Notes under the pieces: generated by a model
Database searches by the model: none
The model's input: the letters and a program-made list of their open reading frames with translations, nothing else
What the model was told of the DNA's origin: nothing
Source: Anaerohalosphaeraceae bacterium
GTDB taxonomy: Bacteria > Planctomycetota > Phycisphaerae > Sedimentisphaerales > Anaerohalosphaeraceae
DNA: 64,000 nucleotides
Direction of reading: 5' to 3'
Assembly (NCBI GenBank): GCA_035378985.1
Contig: DAOSUR010000004.1
Location: 118,306-182,305 of the forward strand
Part shown: one piece after another, positions 16,463 through 24,667 of the stretch
How the letters are laid out: every line of letters starts with the position of its first letter
Position numbering within the stretch: position 1 is the stretch's first letter
Program-made: the position numbers and the translations under genes

Positions 16463-18175
16463 ATGAAAGCGACTCCTTCGGGGATTGAGGAACAAAACGC
16501 GGCGGTCTTGGATGCCTTGCGGCAGCATCATCTTCTGTCGGAAGAGCAGATTCAGGAGGTGCTGTCTGAACAGGAAAAAACGGGAGAGAGTCTTTTTCAT
16601 CTGCTTCGGCAGAAAGAGCTGCTGGATGAAGACGCTCTGACTCAGCTGGCGGCCGTCAGCAACGGAATCGAATATGTTCAGCTGAATCCGGAGATGGTGG
16701 ACCCGTCAGCTCTGAAACTGATTCCGCTGGAAACGGCCCGCCGCTATGTTTTGATACCCCTTCGTGTAGAAGGGGATACACTCCTTGTGGCGATGAGCAG
16801 TCCGCTGAATCTGTCGGTTCGTCAGATGATTGCGGCGCGAACCGGCTATCAGGTTCGGCCGGTGGCGGCGAGTGCGGAGGCGATTCGCCAGGCCCTGCAG
16901 AGACATTTCAATGTGGAAAACCTGACTCGGCAGGACATTGTGGCGATGCGTCTGAAGAACAAACCCGCCGAGGAGAAAAAAAATGCACCGGTGCGGCAGG
17001 CGGCCAAATCCGCTGATGCGCTGATTGTGCGGCTGGTGGAATCGATTTTGACGGGGGCGATTGACAATCGGGCCAGCGATATTCATCTGGAGCCGCGGCA
17101 GCCGGATATGAAAGTACGCTACCGGATTGACGGACTTCTTCAGGATGCACTGGAGGTTCCTTCTTCGGTGCAGCGTCAGGTGGTTTCGCATATCAAAATT
17201 CTGGCGAATATGGACATTTCGGAACGGCGGCTGCCGCAGGATGGGCATATTGCTCTGGAGCAGGGGGGAAAACTGTATGATTTGCGTGTTTCTTCGCTGC
17301 CGGCGGTCGGAGGAGAGAAGATTGTTATACGAATTCTGGATTCGCAAACCGGTCTGCGTCGGCTGGAGGAGCTGGTGAGCGAGCCGTCGGATTTGGAAAA
17401 GTTTTGTTCCCTGCTGAGCAATCCGTACGGAATGATTCTGCTGACAGGACCTACAGGAAGCGGCAAGACCACTACACTGTATTCGATGATTCAGCATTTG
17501 AATCGTCCTGAGCGGAATATTGTTACCGTGGAGGACCCGGTGGAATATCAGATTGCCGGGATTACCCAGGTTCAGGTCAAGCCGGAGATTCGGCTGACGT
17601 TTGCTTCGGCTCTGCGAAGCATTCTTCGCCAGGACCCGGATATTATTCTGATTGGGGAAATTCGGGATGAGGAAACGGCGGAGATTGCGGTCAGTGCGGC
17701 CCAAACCGGCCATTTGGTGCTGAGTACGCTGCATACGAACACGGCGGTCGGGGTTATTCCTCGGTTTCTGAATTTGGGGACGGCTGCTCATCAGCTGGCC
17801 GGTGCCCTGCTGGGGGTGATTACGCAGCGGCTTGTTCGAACGATTTGCCCGCGATGCCGTCGGCCGTATAAACCCGAGCCGGAAGCCCGGAAGATTTTGA
17901 AATTATCGGACATGAAGGCCGAACTTTATCGGGGGGCGGGCTGTGAATACTGCCGTCAAACGGGCTATCTGGGACGGACTGCGGTCTATGAGATTTTGAT
18001 GATGACGCCGTCGATTCGACATCGGATTGTTTCGGGAGGGTCGGAAGATGATTTGAGGGAAGAGGCGATTCGAGAGGGAATGAAAACGCTGAAGATGCAG
18101 GGGCTGGAGGCGGTCCGGCAGGGCCGAACCACGCTGGAGGAAGTGATGCGGGTGATTGATATGCGGGAGAGATGA
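16463..18175 (+). CDS. GspE/PilB-type secretion or pilus assembly ATPase
   Basis: 570 residues from ATG 16463 (GGAG six bases upstream; a GTG at 16367 would add 32 unconserved residues). Cytoplasmic hexameric ATPase that powers pseudopilus or pilus extension. The N-terminal MshEN-type domain (about 1-155) is followed by the T2SSE core with Walker A GPTGSGKTTT (about 329-338), VTVEDPVEYQI (Asp box), Walker B DIILIGEIRDEET and a His box. A zinc-binding four-cysteine element is present (CPRC about 462 and CEYC about 494). First gene of an operon running to the secretin at 25882. Confidence 0.95.
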   Translation: MKATPSGIEEQNAAVLDALRQHHLLSEEQIQEVLSEQEKTGESLFHLLRQKELLDEDALTQLAAVSNGIEYVQLNPEMVDPSALKLIPLETARRYVLIPLRVEGDTLLVAMSSPLNLSVRQMIAARTGYQVRPVAASAEAIRQALQRHFNVENLTRQDIVAMRLKNKPAEEKKNAPVRQAAKSADALIVRLVESILTGAIDNRASDIHLEPRQPDMKVRYRIDGLLQDALEVPSSVQRQVVSHIKILANMDISERRLPQDGHIALEQGGKLYDLRVSSLPAVGGEKIVIRILDSQTGLRRLEELVSEPSDLEKFCSLLSNPYGMILLTGPTGSGKTTTLYSMIQHLNRPERNIVTVEDPVEYQIAGITQVQVKPEIRLTFASALRSILRQDPDIILIGEIRDEETAEIAVSAAQTGHLVLSTLHTNTAVGVIPRFLNLGTAAHQLAGALLGVITQRLVRTICPRCRRPYKPEPEARKILKLSDMKAELYRGAGCEYCRQTGYLGRTAVYEILMMTPSIRHRIVSGGSEDDLREEAIREGMKTLKMQGLEAVRQGRTTLEEVMRVIDMRER

Positions 18176-18179
18176 GCGA

Positions 18180-19382
18180 ATGCCTTCGTATCAGTATATT
18201 GCGGAAAACAGCCGAGGGGTTCGGCTGGCGGGTATTTATGAAGATGCGGCGGATGCAGCCCATCTGGAGGCGGATTTAAGAAAGCTGGGCTGCCGTCTGC
18301 TGGAGGCCAAGCCGGTGGAGCGGAAGGAGGGGGGCGGAGGAAAAGGAAAGATTCGGCCGACGGAAATTGTGGCGTTCGCCTATGAATTCTCCGGGATGTT
18401 TGCGGCGGGGCTGACGGTGGTTCGGTGTCTGGAGACCCTGGAGGAACAGGCCTCGAATGAGGAACTTAAGTCCATTTTAAATTCGGTTCGACGCTCCATT
18501 GAAGCCGGTTCCTCTGTGGCATCCGCCTTTGAACCCTATCGGGGTGTGTTTGGAGATTTCTTTTTGGGAATGCTGGAGGCCGGACAGACCGGCGGCAAAC
18601 TGGCCGAGACGCTCCGGAAGGCGGCGGAGTATTATGAAAAGCAGCTGGAAGTGAAAACGAAGGTAAAGGGGGCTTTTTTGTATCCGGCCGTAGTGGGTTT
18701 GCTTTGTGTGTGCATCCTGACGGCCATTGTGATTTTTGTGATTCCGGTTTTTCAGCGGCTTTATCAGCAGCTGCATATCGAACTGCCCTGGCCGACGCAG
18801 ATTCTGATTGGGCTCAGTGAGCTGGTCCGGCATTATTTTTGGATTTTTCCGCTGTTGACAGGGTTTGTTTACTGGGGCTGGAAACGATGGAGGAATCATC
18901 CTGGGCTTCGGGCGGCCTGGGATGAGGCGATTCTAAAACTGCCGATAATCGGACCGCTTGTGGAGATGATACTGGTCAGCCGGTATATTCGGACATTTGC
19001 GATGATGTCGTCAGCCGGCGTCGGAATTGTTCAGGCCCTTCAGCAGGCCCGTCAGGTCTGCCGCAACAGTGTTCTGAATCAAGTCGGGGAAGAAATTGAA
19101 CAGGAGATTATGACCGGCGGTTCGCTGGCACAGCTGCTGGCGGAACATCCGATATTTCCGCCGGTGATTGTGCAGCTGGCCCATGCCGGCGAAGAGGCGG
19201 GACTCGTGGCGGAGATGCTCACCAAAGGGGCGGATTATCTGGACAATGCCGTCCAGCGGCGGACGGCGGCGCTTTTGGTGAAGCTGGAGCCGATGTTATC
19301 GGTCATTATGGGGGCGGCGGTTGGGCTGATTCTGCTGGGAGTTTACCTGCCGATGTTTGATTATATGAGCCATATCAAATAA
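18180..19382 (+). CDS. GspF/PilC-type inner-membrane platform protein
   Basis: 400 residues, the usual length. Polytopic platform protein that couples the ATPase to the pseudopilus. It opens MPSYQYIAENSRG (typical of the family), has two GspF domains (about 60-185 and 265-385) each with a helical bundle, and three membrane segments, around 165-190, 215-235 and 370-395. The ATG at 18180 lies four bases after the preceding stop and has GGGAGA upstream. An ATG at 18156 inside the upstream gene is less likely. Confidence 0.94.
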   Translation: MPSYQYIAENSRGVRLAGIYEDAADAAHLEADLRKLGCRLLEAKPVERKEGGGGKGKIRPTEIVAFAYEFSGMFAAGLTVVRCLETLEEQASNEELKSILNSVRRSIEAGSSVASAFEPYRGVFGDFFLGMLEAGQTGGKLAETLRKAAEYYEKQLEVKTKVKGAFLYPAVVGLLCVCILTAIVIFVIPVFQRLYQQLHIELPWPTQILIGLSELVRHYFWIFPLLTGFVYWGWKRWRNHPGLRAAWDEAILKLPIIGPLVEMILVSRYIRTFAMMSSAGVGIVQALQQARQVCRNSVLNQVGEEIEQEIMTGGSLAQLLAEHPIFPPVIVQLAHAGEEAGLVAEMLTKGADYLDNAVQRRTAALLVKLEPMLSVIMGAAVGLILLGVYLPMFDYMSHIK

Positions 19383-19513
19383 GCCGACGCGGCAGGAAAG
19401 GTATTGTTAAAAAAAAACGGGTTTCCGTGCAAAAGTCGGGTTTGTTTTTGGACGAAGAAAAGGGTGCACGGTGGAAGCGGAACAGACAGAGAATAGAACA
19501 GAAAGGTACGGCC

Positions 19514-19822
19514 ATGAAGGATAAGAAAGGTATTACGCTGGTGGAACTGCTGATTGTCGTAATGATTTTGGGGGCATTGGCTGCGATAGCACTGCCGCGA
19601 ATTTCGCAGAGTGCCAGCAATGCACGTCAGCGGGCTTGTGATACAAACATCAGCTTAATTAATTCAGCCATTGAAATGTATTATGTTGATACCGGCAGTT
19701 ATCCGGCGGCGTTAACGAACGTCACGAACAACACGACGTATTTTCCGGATGGAGCGCCGGTTTGTCCGCTGGGCGGCACCTATACAATGAATGCCAATCA
19801 TCGCGTGACGTGCAATCACTGA
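19514..19822 (+). CDS. Major (pseudo)pilin, GspG/ComGC-like
   Basis: 102 residues from ATG 19514. Class III signal GITLVELLIVVMILGAL directly after a short basic leader (MKDKKG), with E at +5 after the cleavage site. The mature domain is short, ends CPLGGTYTMNANHRVTCNH and has two cysteines able to form a C-terminal disulfide loop, as in small Gram-positive-like pilins. A start at 19427 would create an atypically long leader and is rejected. It is probably the most abundant structural subunit, because a strong terminator follows before the minor pseudopilins. Confidence 0.9.
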   Translation: MKDKKGITLVELLIVVMILGALAAIALPRISQSASNARQRACDTNISLINSAIEMYYVDTGSYPAALTNVTNNTTYFPDGAPVCPLGGTYTMNANHRVTCNH

Positions 19823-19860
19823 TTGATTTTAAGCGGCTGTCTTTTCCCAAAGCGATCAGC

Positions 19861-19899
19861 AGGGATACCGCCTTTTCGATGCGGTGTCCCTCTTTTTTT
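19861..19899 (+). terminator. Intrinsic terminator between major pilin and minor pseudopilins
   Basis: An 11-base-pair stem AGGGATACCGC/GCGGTGTCCCT (one G-T pair), nine-base loop, then CTTTTTTT. It is a textbook rho-independent terminator placed inside the operon, 38 bases after the pilin stop. Partial read-through would make pilin mRNA exceed that for the downstream genes. Confidence 0.85.
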
Positions 19900-19911
19900 G
19901 AGGGCTAAGAG

Positions 19912-20373
19912 GTGAAAAGGGTATCGGCGGGCATCAGCATCATTGAATTGCTGTTTGTCATTCTTTTGGCGGGGCTTCTGGCGGCAGTTGCGGTTCCGCA
20001 TCTGCCGATGGGGGCTGTTGGGAAGCAGTCGGCCAAGACAGCCGCCCGTCAGCTGGCCGCCGACCTTCGCTGGACCCGCCAGCTGGCGCTGGCGGACGCT
20101 GCCGGCAATCCTTCCGGCTATGAACTTCGGATGGAAGGCAGTGAGCCCTACAGCGGTTATTCGGTGCGAAATCGCCAAAGCGGACTGACGCTGACGAATT
20201 GTTCGTTTTCCGCCGGAGTGCTTTGCACAGGCGGGCGGAGTTTCGCTTTTGGTCCGCTGGGCAACCTTCTGAGCGGCAGCGACAGTGCAATCCGTCTTTC
20301 TGCGGGCGATATTCAATATTCCATTACCTTGATTCCGGCGACAGGAGCCGTTTTATGCCGGAAAGAAGATTGA
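19912..20373 (+). CDS. Minor pseudopilin, GspH/FimT-like
   Basis: 153 residues from a GTG start with GAGGG upstream. Prepilin signal GISIIELLFVILLAGLLAAVAVP, then a GspH-type domain: the helix AARQLAADLRWTRQLALADA is the hallmark stretch of GspH/FimT proteins, followed by a beta-rich C-terminal half with two cysteines. Minor pseudopilins are thought to prime or cap the filament. The reading frame overlaps the next gene by 19 bases, suggesting coupled translation. Confidence 0.82.
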   Translation: MKRVSAGISIIELLFVILLAGLLAAVAVPHLPMGAVGKQSAKTAARQLAADLRWTRQLALADAAGNPSGYELRMEGSEPYSGYSVRNRQSGLTLTNCSFSAGVLCTGGRSFAFGPLGNLLSGSDSAIRLSAGDIQYSITLIPATGAVLCRKED

Positions 20374-20771
20374 AGCATTACTCAGGGAATTGTTGGCGTA
20401 CGGGGATGACCTTTACAGAGATTCTGATCTCCACGCTCATTCTTTCGCTGGCGATGGTGCCGGTTTTGCAGGCAATGAGCCGGGTGCATTTCTTTACGAC
20501 CCGAACGGAAAAAGTTACCCGCTCGCTGATTTTGGCTCAGAACCAGATGGAGGAACTTCGGGCTCGTGCGGCTTCTGATGATTTTACATCTTCCTGGTCG
20601 TTTTCCAGTCAAGCGTTGGGAGGGGGGTATCTGGGAACTGTGAATGCGGATACAGACCCGCTTCTCCGGACGGTTTCCATATTGGTTGGATACGATGAAA
20701 ATCACAACAGTATTTTGGACGGGTCAGAGGTGTTGGCCGTGCTTCGGAGCCGGATTGCCCGACTTCAATAA
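20355..20771 (+). CDS. Minor pseudopilin, GspI/PilV-like
   Basis: 138 residues from ATG 20355. After an 18-residue leader (MPERRLKHYSGNCWRTG) comes the cleavage motif and helix MTFTEILISTLILSLAMVPV, with E at +5, then a small domain with SLILAQNQMEELRA, typical of GspI/PilV proteins. The upstream in-frame extension to 20199 lies inside the previous gene and has no signal, so it is rejected. Nine bases separate it from the next pseudopilin. Confidence 0.78.
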   Translation: MPERRLKHYSGNCWRTGMTFTEILISTLILSLAMVPVLQAMSRVHFFTTRTEKVTRSLILAQNQMEELRARAASDDFTSSWSFSSQALGGGYLGTVNADTDPLLRTVSILVGYDENHNSILDGSEVLAVLRSRIARLQ

Positions 20772-20779
20772 GGGACAGG

Positions 20780-21943
20780 ATGAGACCGCAAATCGCAAAA
20801 CCGGAACGATTCAGAGGCGGCTGGACGCTGGTGGAAATGATTCTGGCCCTGTCGCTGGTTTCGACGGTGTTTCTGGTGATTCTGCCGCAGTTTCGGCTTC
20901 TGCAGGCGGGGTGGGACTCCAAAGAATCTGCTTCGGAGATTCAGCAGAATGCCCGGGTTCTTCAGGAGCATCTGAATCGTCATTTGGCGGCGGCTCGTTC
21001 GATATCCGCCGTCAGCGGCACCGCCCAGACCCTCGGATTTGTGGAGTTTCAGGATGCATCGGGGCAAACGTACCGTTATGAAGTCGGTCCTGATGGATAC
21101 GTCTATTTTGGTCCGGCAGGGGATTTGTCGCTGCTGGCCGGGCCGGTCAGCCGTTTTCAGATAACCGGTTTTTCTCTTGATGATTTCGTCAATCCAGCCG
21201 AGGAGGCGTCTTCGATTCGGCTGATTCGGGTCGATTCGGTCATTGCCGCCGCGGGAGGGCGAAGTGAATCCTATGATTTTTCTGTTTACCTGCGGACGGA
21301 GCCGGAGCCGACCGCCCTGCGTATTCTGCTGGTTGTGGGCAATCCCTCTTCTTTGACGGTGTATGAACAGCGGCTTTACCAGCGGTTGGAGGGCTGGGGG
21401 TATGAGATTTCGCTTTTGGACGATCATTCAAGCCAAGCGCAGATTGATACAGCAGCTTCTGCAGCTGATGCAGTGTTTATCCCCTCCAGCTGCGGCTGTC
21501 AAAATCTCGGTTCGAAACTGGCACTGGTTCCAATTGGTGTGATAATGGAGCATCAGAATTGTCATGATGATATGAAGATTTCGAATCAGGAAGGGACGAC
21601 CTATTTGGCCTGGGGCGTGCGGATTGTGAACACTGCACATCCTATTACAGATTCCTATGCGATGAATGATTATGTAATCGTTTTATCCTACTTGCTGGGG
21701 GATTTAGTTCGAATGAGAGGTTCGGCGGCGGGGGGACTGATTCCGTTGGGGATGCGGCTTTTACAGTCGCAGGTGAACCTGGCGGCTGTGGAGGCGGGCG
21801 GCGCCCTTTGGGGCGGACAGCCGGCACCGGCTCGCCGGGTGGTCCTCCCATGGGGCTACAGCGGGTTTAACAACAGCTGGCTGACGGAGGAAGGCTGGCA
21901 GATTCTTCATCGCTCAATTGAATGGGCTGCCGGGCGGATGTAG
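20780..21943 (+). CDS. GspJ-like pseudopilin fused to a glutamine amidotransferase-like domain
   Basis: 387 residues. The N-terminal part (about 1-180) is a GspJ/PilW-type minor pseudopilin: signal GGWTLVEMILALSLVSTVFLV, then QQNARVLQEHLNRHLAAAR. The C-terminal part (about 185-387) looks like a class I glutamine amidotransferase/ThuA-like flavodoxin fold: ILLVVGNPSS opening strand, AVFIPSSC, PIGVIMEHQN, VNTAHPIT and LTEEGWQILHRSIEWAAG. I see no obvious Cys-His-Glu triad, so the domain is probably a binding module. It would be exposed near the tip of the filament. The second-domain assignment is by pattern only. Confidence 0.72.
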   Translation: MRPQIAKPERFRGGWTLVEMILALSLVSTVFLVILPQFRLLQAGWDSKESASEIQQNARVLQEHLNRHLAAARSISAVSGTAQTLGFVEFQDASGQTYRYEVGPDGYVYFGPAGDLSLLAGPVSRFQITGFSLDDFVNPAEEASSIRLIRVDSVIAAAGGRSESYDFSVYLRTEPEPTALRILLVVGNPSSLTVYEQRLYQRLEGWGYEISLLDDHSSQAQIDTAASAADAVFIPSSCGCQNLGSKLALVPIGVIMEHQNCHDDMKISNQEGTTYLAWGVRIVNTAHPITDSYAMNDYVIVLSYLLGDLVRMRGSAAGGLIPLGMRLLQSQVNLAAVEAGGALWGGQPAPARRVVLPWGYSGFNNSWLTEEGWQILHRSIEWAAGRM

Positions 21944-22150
21944 GGAATTTATCGGACCTGGTTTTTCTATTTTGAAGGTGTTTCCGAAAAGAATGCAGGG
22001 TTCCGATAAGGTTTTGATGGACAGGTTTTTTCGGTCTTTTTACCGCTCTCTTACGGGCTGTCAATCCGATTAAAAAGCTGCTTAATCGAAACTGCTGTAT
22101 AGACGATGAACACAAGGAGACAGATTCTATCTTGAGGAACAGAGACAGAC

Positions 22151-22561
22151 GTGTTTGTGAGAAAAAAGACAGACAGTTCCGGGAGTGTTTTGCTGATTGT
22201 GGTCTTCCTGCTGGCCCTCACAGCGGCTCTGGTTGTTGGGATGCTCCATTTGACCACCGAGGAACTTCTGCAGGTCAAAAATCAGATGGAAATGGCCCGA
22301 GCCCTGGCGGTCGCGGAAGCCGGACTGAATGATGCCATTGCGGCGATCCGGCAGGATGTCTCTTGGGACAGCGGTTTTTCCAATAAGCCGTTTTTTGATG
22401 ATTTCTATACCGTTTCGGTAGCCGGAAGTCCGCCTTTGCTCACGATTGAGTCTATTGGGATGACCGCGGCCGGCTATCAGGCCCGGCTTCGCGCCGAAGT
22501 GCGTACAGGGTTGTCTTTGCCCTATCCGGTTTCGATCCAGTCTTTGCAAATCAATCCATGA
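22151..22561 (+). CDS. PilX/GspK-like minor pilin component
   Basis: 136 residues from a GTG start (a second in-frame GTG is six bases on). SGSVLLIVVFLLALTAALVVGML is a membrane helix of the PilX type (SG-S-L-I/V pattern without the glutamate at +5), followed by ARALAVAEAGLNDAIAAI, the hallmark of PilX/GspK N-terminal regions. Much shorter than full GspK, so it may be a minimal version. The stop overlaps the next start as ATGA. About 200 bases without a gene precede it; I see nothing clear in them. Confidence 0.72.
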   Translation: MFVRKKTDSSGSVLLIVVFLLALTAALVVGMLHLTTEELLQVKNQMEMARALAVAEAGLNDAIAAIRQDVSWDSGFSNKPFFDDFYTVSVAGSPPLLTIESIGMTAAGYQARLRAEVRTGLSLPYPVSIQSLQINP

Positions 22562-24063
22562 GAGGCCAACGAAAAAAAGAATCGCTGGGAATTGTGCTGA
22601 CGGACACCTATGCGGAGGCCGTGTGGGTGGAAGCGGTCGGGTCAAAGGTTGTCCGCCTGCGTTCGGGCCGTACGGAATTGCCGGCGGGGGAGGTCTGCGG
22701 AGGATGGGTTGAGCATCCTGCTCGTACGGCAGGTCTGATTCGAAAGATGCTGAAAGCGGCGCGGATCGGGCTTCGGCGGGCTGTTGTGGTGATTCCGGAT
22801 GGCCAGACGGCGGCGCAGATTCTGGATTTGCCGGCGGAGATTCCCTCCAATATGCAGAAATTTATTCATACGGAGATGCGATTCAGCCCGATTCTGGTGA
22901 AACGGACGGCCTATGCGGATTACTGTTCCCTTGGGGCTGATGAGGAAGGCAAAGAAAAAATCCTGGCGGGTCTTACGACGCGGGAGTGCATCCGCAATCT
23001 GACGGAGACCTTCCGGCTTGCCGGCGTGGAGATTCAATCGCTTCAGATGGATTTCTGCGCCGTGTATCGGGCGATTGAGGCGTTTTGGGAAGAGGCCCGC
23101 AAGACTAAAAATCTTCTGACCGCTTCCTTGACCGGGCAGACGCTGACGGTTTGCGCCTATTTGAATCGAAAGCTGGATTTTGTGCAGAGATTTTCATGGG
23201 AAGGGGGTTTGGAAGAGCTTTCCTCCTTTATTCTTGAGCAAGTTCGGACGATTCAGCAGTTTTACGAACTGGAGAAGGGTTTTTCGTTTCAGCATCACTG
23301 GCAGGTGATAGTCGTTTTGGATGAAAGGAAGGATGCGTTCGAAGGCCTGCAAGCCGGCCTGGAGTCCCTGTTCGGGGACAGGGTGGTTTTGATTACGCCG
23401 GAGCGTCGGCCTAAAGGCATAGAACTCAAGGAGGATGAACGGGTCTGGCCGGCGGCACTGGGAGCCGCCTGGAAAGGAATTGAGCCGGCGACCCAGTTGG
23501 TACCGGAGCTGCTCCCGCCGGAGGTGCTGGAACAATATGCCTGGCAGAGAAGTTTTTGGAAAACCGTGGCAGCGGCGGCCCTGATGCTCGGGGGGTTTTA
23601 TCTTTCCACCTGGCTGATGCCTTTCGATGCACAGGCGCTTTCTGATTCTCAGAAGCCGCTGCCTTTGATTCAGACAGCGGAGCGTCAAAGACAGGTTAAA
23701 GAAAAGATCGATGCCCTCCGGGCGTTGCAGCGAGTCAGTGAGGAAATGAACCGTCAACGGGCGGCCTTTTCTTTTTCTTCCGTTTTTGAGGAGATTCGCA
23801 GGGGGATACCGCCGGCCCTTCAAATCACCACTCTTGAAATGGAGCGAAACGGGATGATGGAGCTTTCAGGCAGAGCCCTTTCGATTCAGGCTATTTATCA
23901 GTTTGCCGCACGGCTGGGACAGAGTTCCCTGATTTCGAGTGCCGCTGTGGCGGAAAGCCGGCTCAGTGCAGGTTCGGGACGGGTGTATGAGTATCGCATC
24001 ATCTGCCGTCTGAAATCTTTTGAAACAGGAGAAGAATATGATGCAGATGCCGTCTCTGACTAA
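22558..24063 (+). CDS. PilM-PilN-type fusion (GspL-like assembly protein)
   Basis: 501 residues. The first ~325 resemble the actin-fold PilM/cytoplasmic GspL region: opening GIVLTDTYAEAVWVE, VVIPDGQTAAQILDLP and FIHTEMRFSP. A single membrane helix (about 340-357, TVAAAALMLGGFYLSTWL) is followed by a coiled coil and a PilN-like periplasmic domain with SSVFEEIRRGIPPALQITTLEM. GspL has the same order (cytoplasmic actin fold, helix, periplasmic domain), so this single protein probably does the work of PilM plus PilN. It starts inside the previous stop (ATGA). Confidence 0.8.
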   Translation: MRGQRKKESLGIVLTDTYAEAVWVEAVGSKVVRLRSGRTELPAGEVCGGWVEHPARTAGLIRKMLKAARIGLRRAVVVIPDGQTAAQILDLPAEIPSNMQKFIHTEMRFSPILVKRTAYADYCSLGADEEGKEKILAGLTTRECIRNLTETFRLAGVEIQSLQMDFCAVYRAIEAFWEEARKTKNLLTASLTGQTLTVCAYLNRKLDFVQRFSWEGGLEELSSFILEQVRTIQQFYELEKGFSFQHHWQVIVVLDERKDAFEGLQAGLESLFGDRVVLITPERRPKGIELKEDERVWPAALGAAWKGIEPATQLVPELLPPEVLEQYAWQRSFWKTVAAAALMLGGFYLSTWLMPFDAQALSDSQKPLPLIQTAERQRQVKEKIDALRALQRVSEEMNRQRAAFSFSSVFEEIRRGIPPALQITTLEMERNGMMELSGRALSIQAIYQFAARLGQSSLISSAAVAESRLSAGSGRVYEYRIICRLKSFETGEEYDADAVSD

Positions 24064-24664
24064 ACGGCTGGTTCTGATTCGGGAGCGGCTGCCTTGGCTG
24101 ACGGCGGGGGTGATTCTGGCGGCGGCTTATCCGGTCTTTCTGCATCCTTATTTCCAGTCGGCGCAGGCCCGCTCCCGCAGTCGGGATTTCGAAGGCCTTT
24201 ATGCGGAACGATTGGCGTCGATGGAAAGAGTCGGAGAGCGTCTGGCGGTTCAGCTTCAACGGCTTGAAGAATGGAAGAAAAAGGAGCCGTTTTCTGTTTT
24301 TACACCAGCGGAGGCGGAAGCATTTTTTGCCTGGCTGGAACAAGGAGCTGCTCAGACAGGCTGTCATTTGGCGGCGCTGGAATATGACCTTGCTCCGAAA
24401 GGCCGTTCCGTTTTGCCGGATGAACCGCAGGCAGCGGAAATCCGGGCGGTAAAAATGCAGTTGTACGGTACCTACGATGCCTGGTTTCAATGGGTTCGGC
24501 TGATGGAATCCTATCCTCGATGTGTGCTGCTGGAGTCTTTGAAAATTGAGTCGGCCCGAGAGCGTCCGGGGATGCTGGCCGGGCGGGTTTGCCTGCTGGT
24601 GCCGATTGCAAGAGATACGGACAGGCGAGAGCCGTCTGCGACGGAGAAGTCAAAGGAGCAATAA
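24038..24664 (+). CDS. PilO/GspM-like inner-membrane assembly protein
   Basis: 208 residues from ATG 24038 (AGGAGAAG upstream), overlapping the preceding gene by 26 bases. One N-terminal membrane helix (about 18-38, LPWLTAGVILAAAYPVFL), a long coiled coil (about 45-85) and a small ferredoxin-like domain (about 95-190, GTYDAWFQWVRLMESYP typical of PilO). It should pair with the PilN half of the upstream fusion. Four bases separate it from the secretin gene. Confidence 0.78.
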   Translation: MMQMPSLTKRLVLIRERLPWLTAGVILAAAYPVFLHPYFQSAQARSRSRDFEGLYAERLASMERVGERLAVQLQRLEEWKKKEPFSVFTPAEAEAFFAWLEQGAAQTGCHLAALEYDLAPKGRSVLPDEPQAAEIRAVKMQLYGTYDAWFQWVRLMESYPRCVLLESLKIESARERPGMLAGRVCLLVPIARDTDRREPSATEKSKEQ

Positions 24665-24667
24665 GGT

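Noticed and set aside
16706..17791. 361-codon minus-strand frame
   Set aside because: Antisense to the GspE-type ATPase, with arginine-, asparagine- and glutamine-rich shadow composition.
19427..19514. Longer N-terminus for the major pilin
   Set aside because: Would give a 35-residue leader with no signal features; the ATG at 19514 gives the normal short basic leader.
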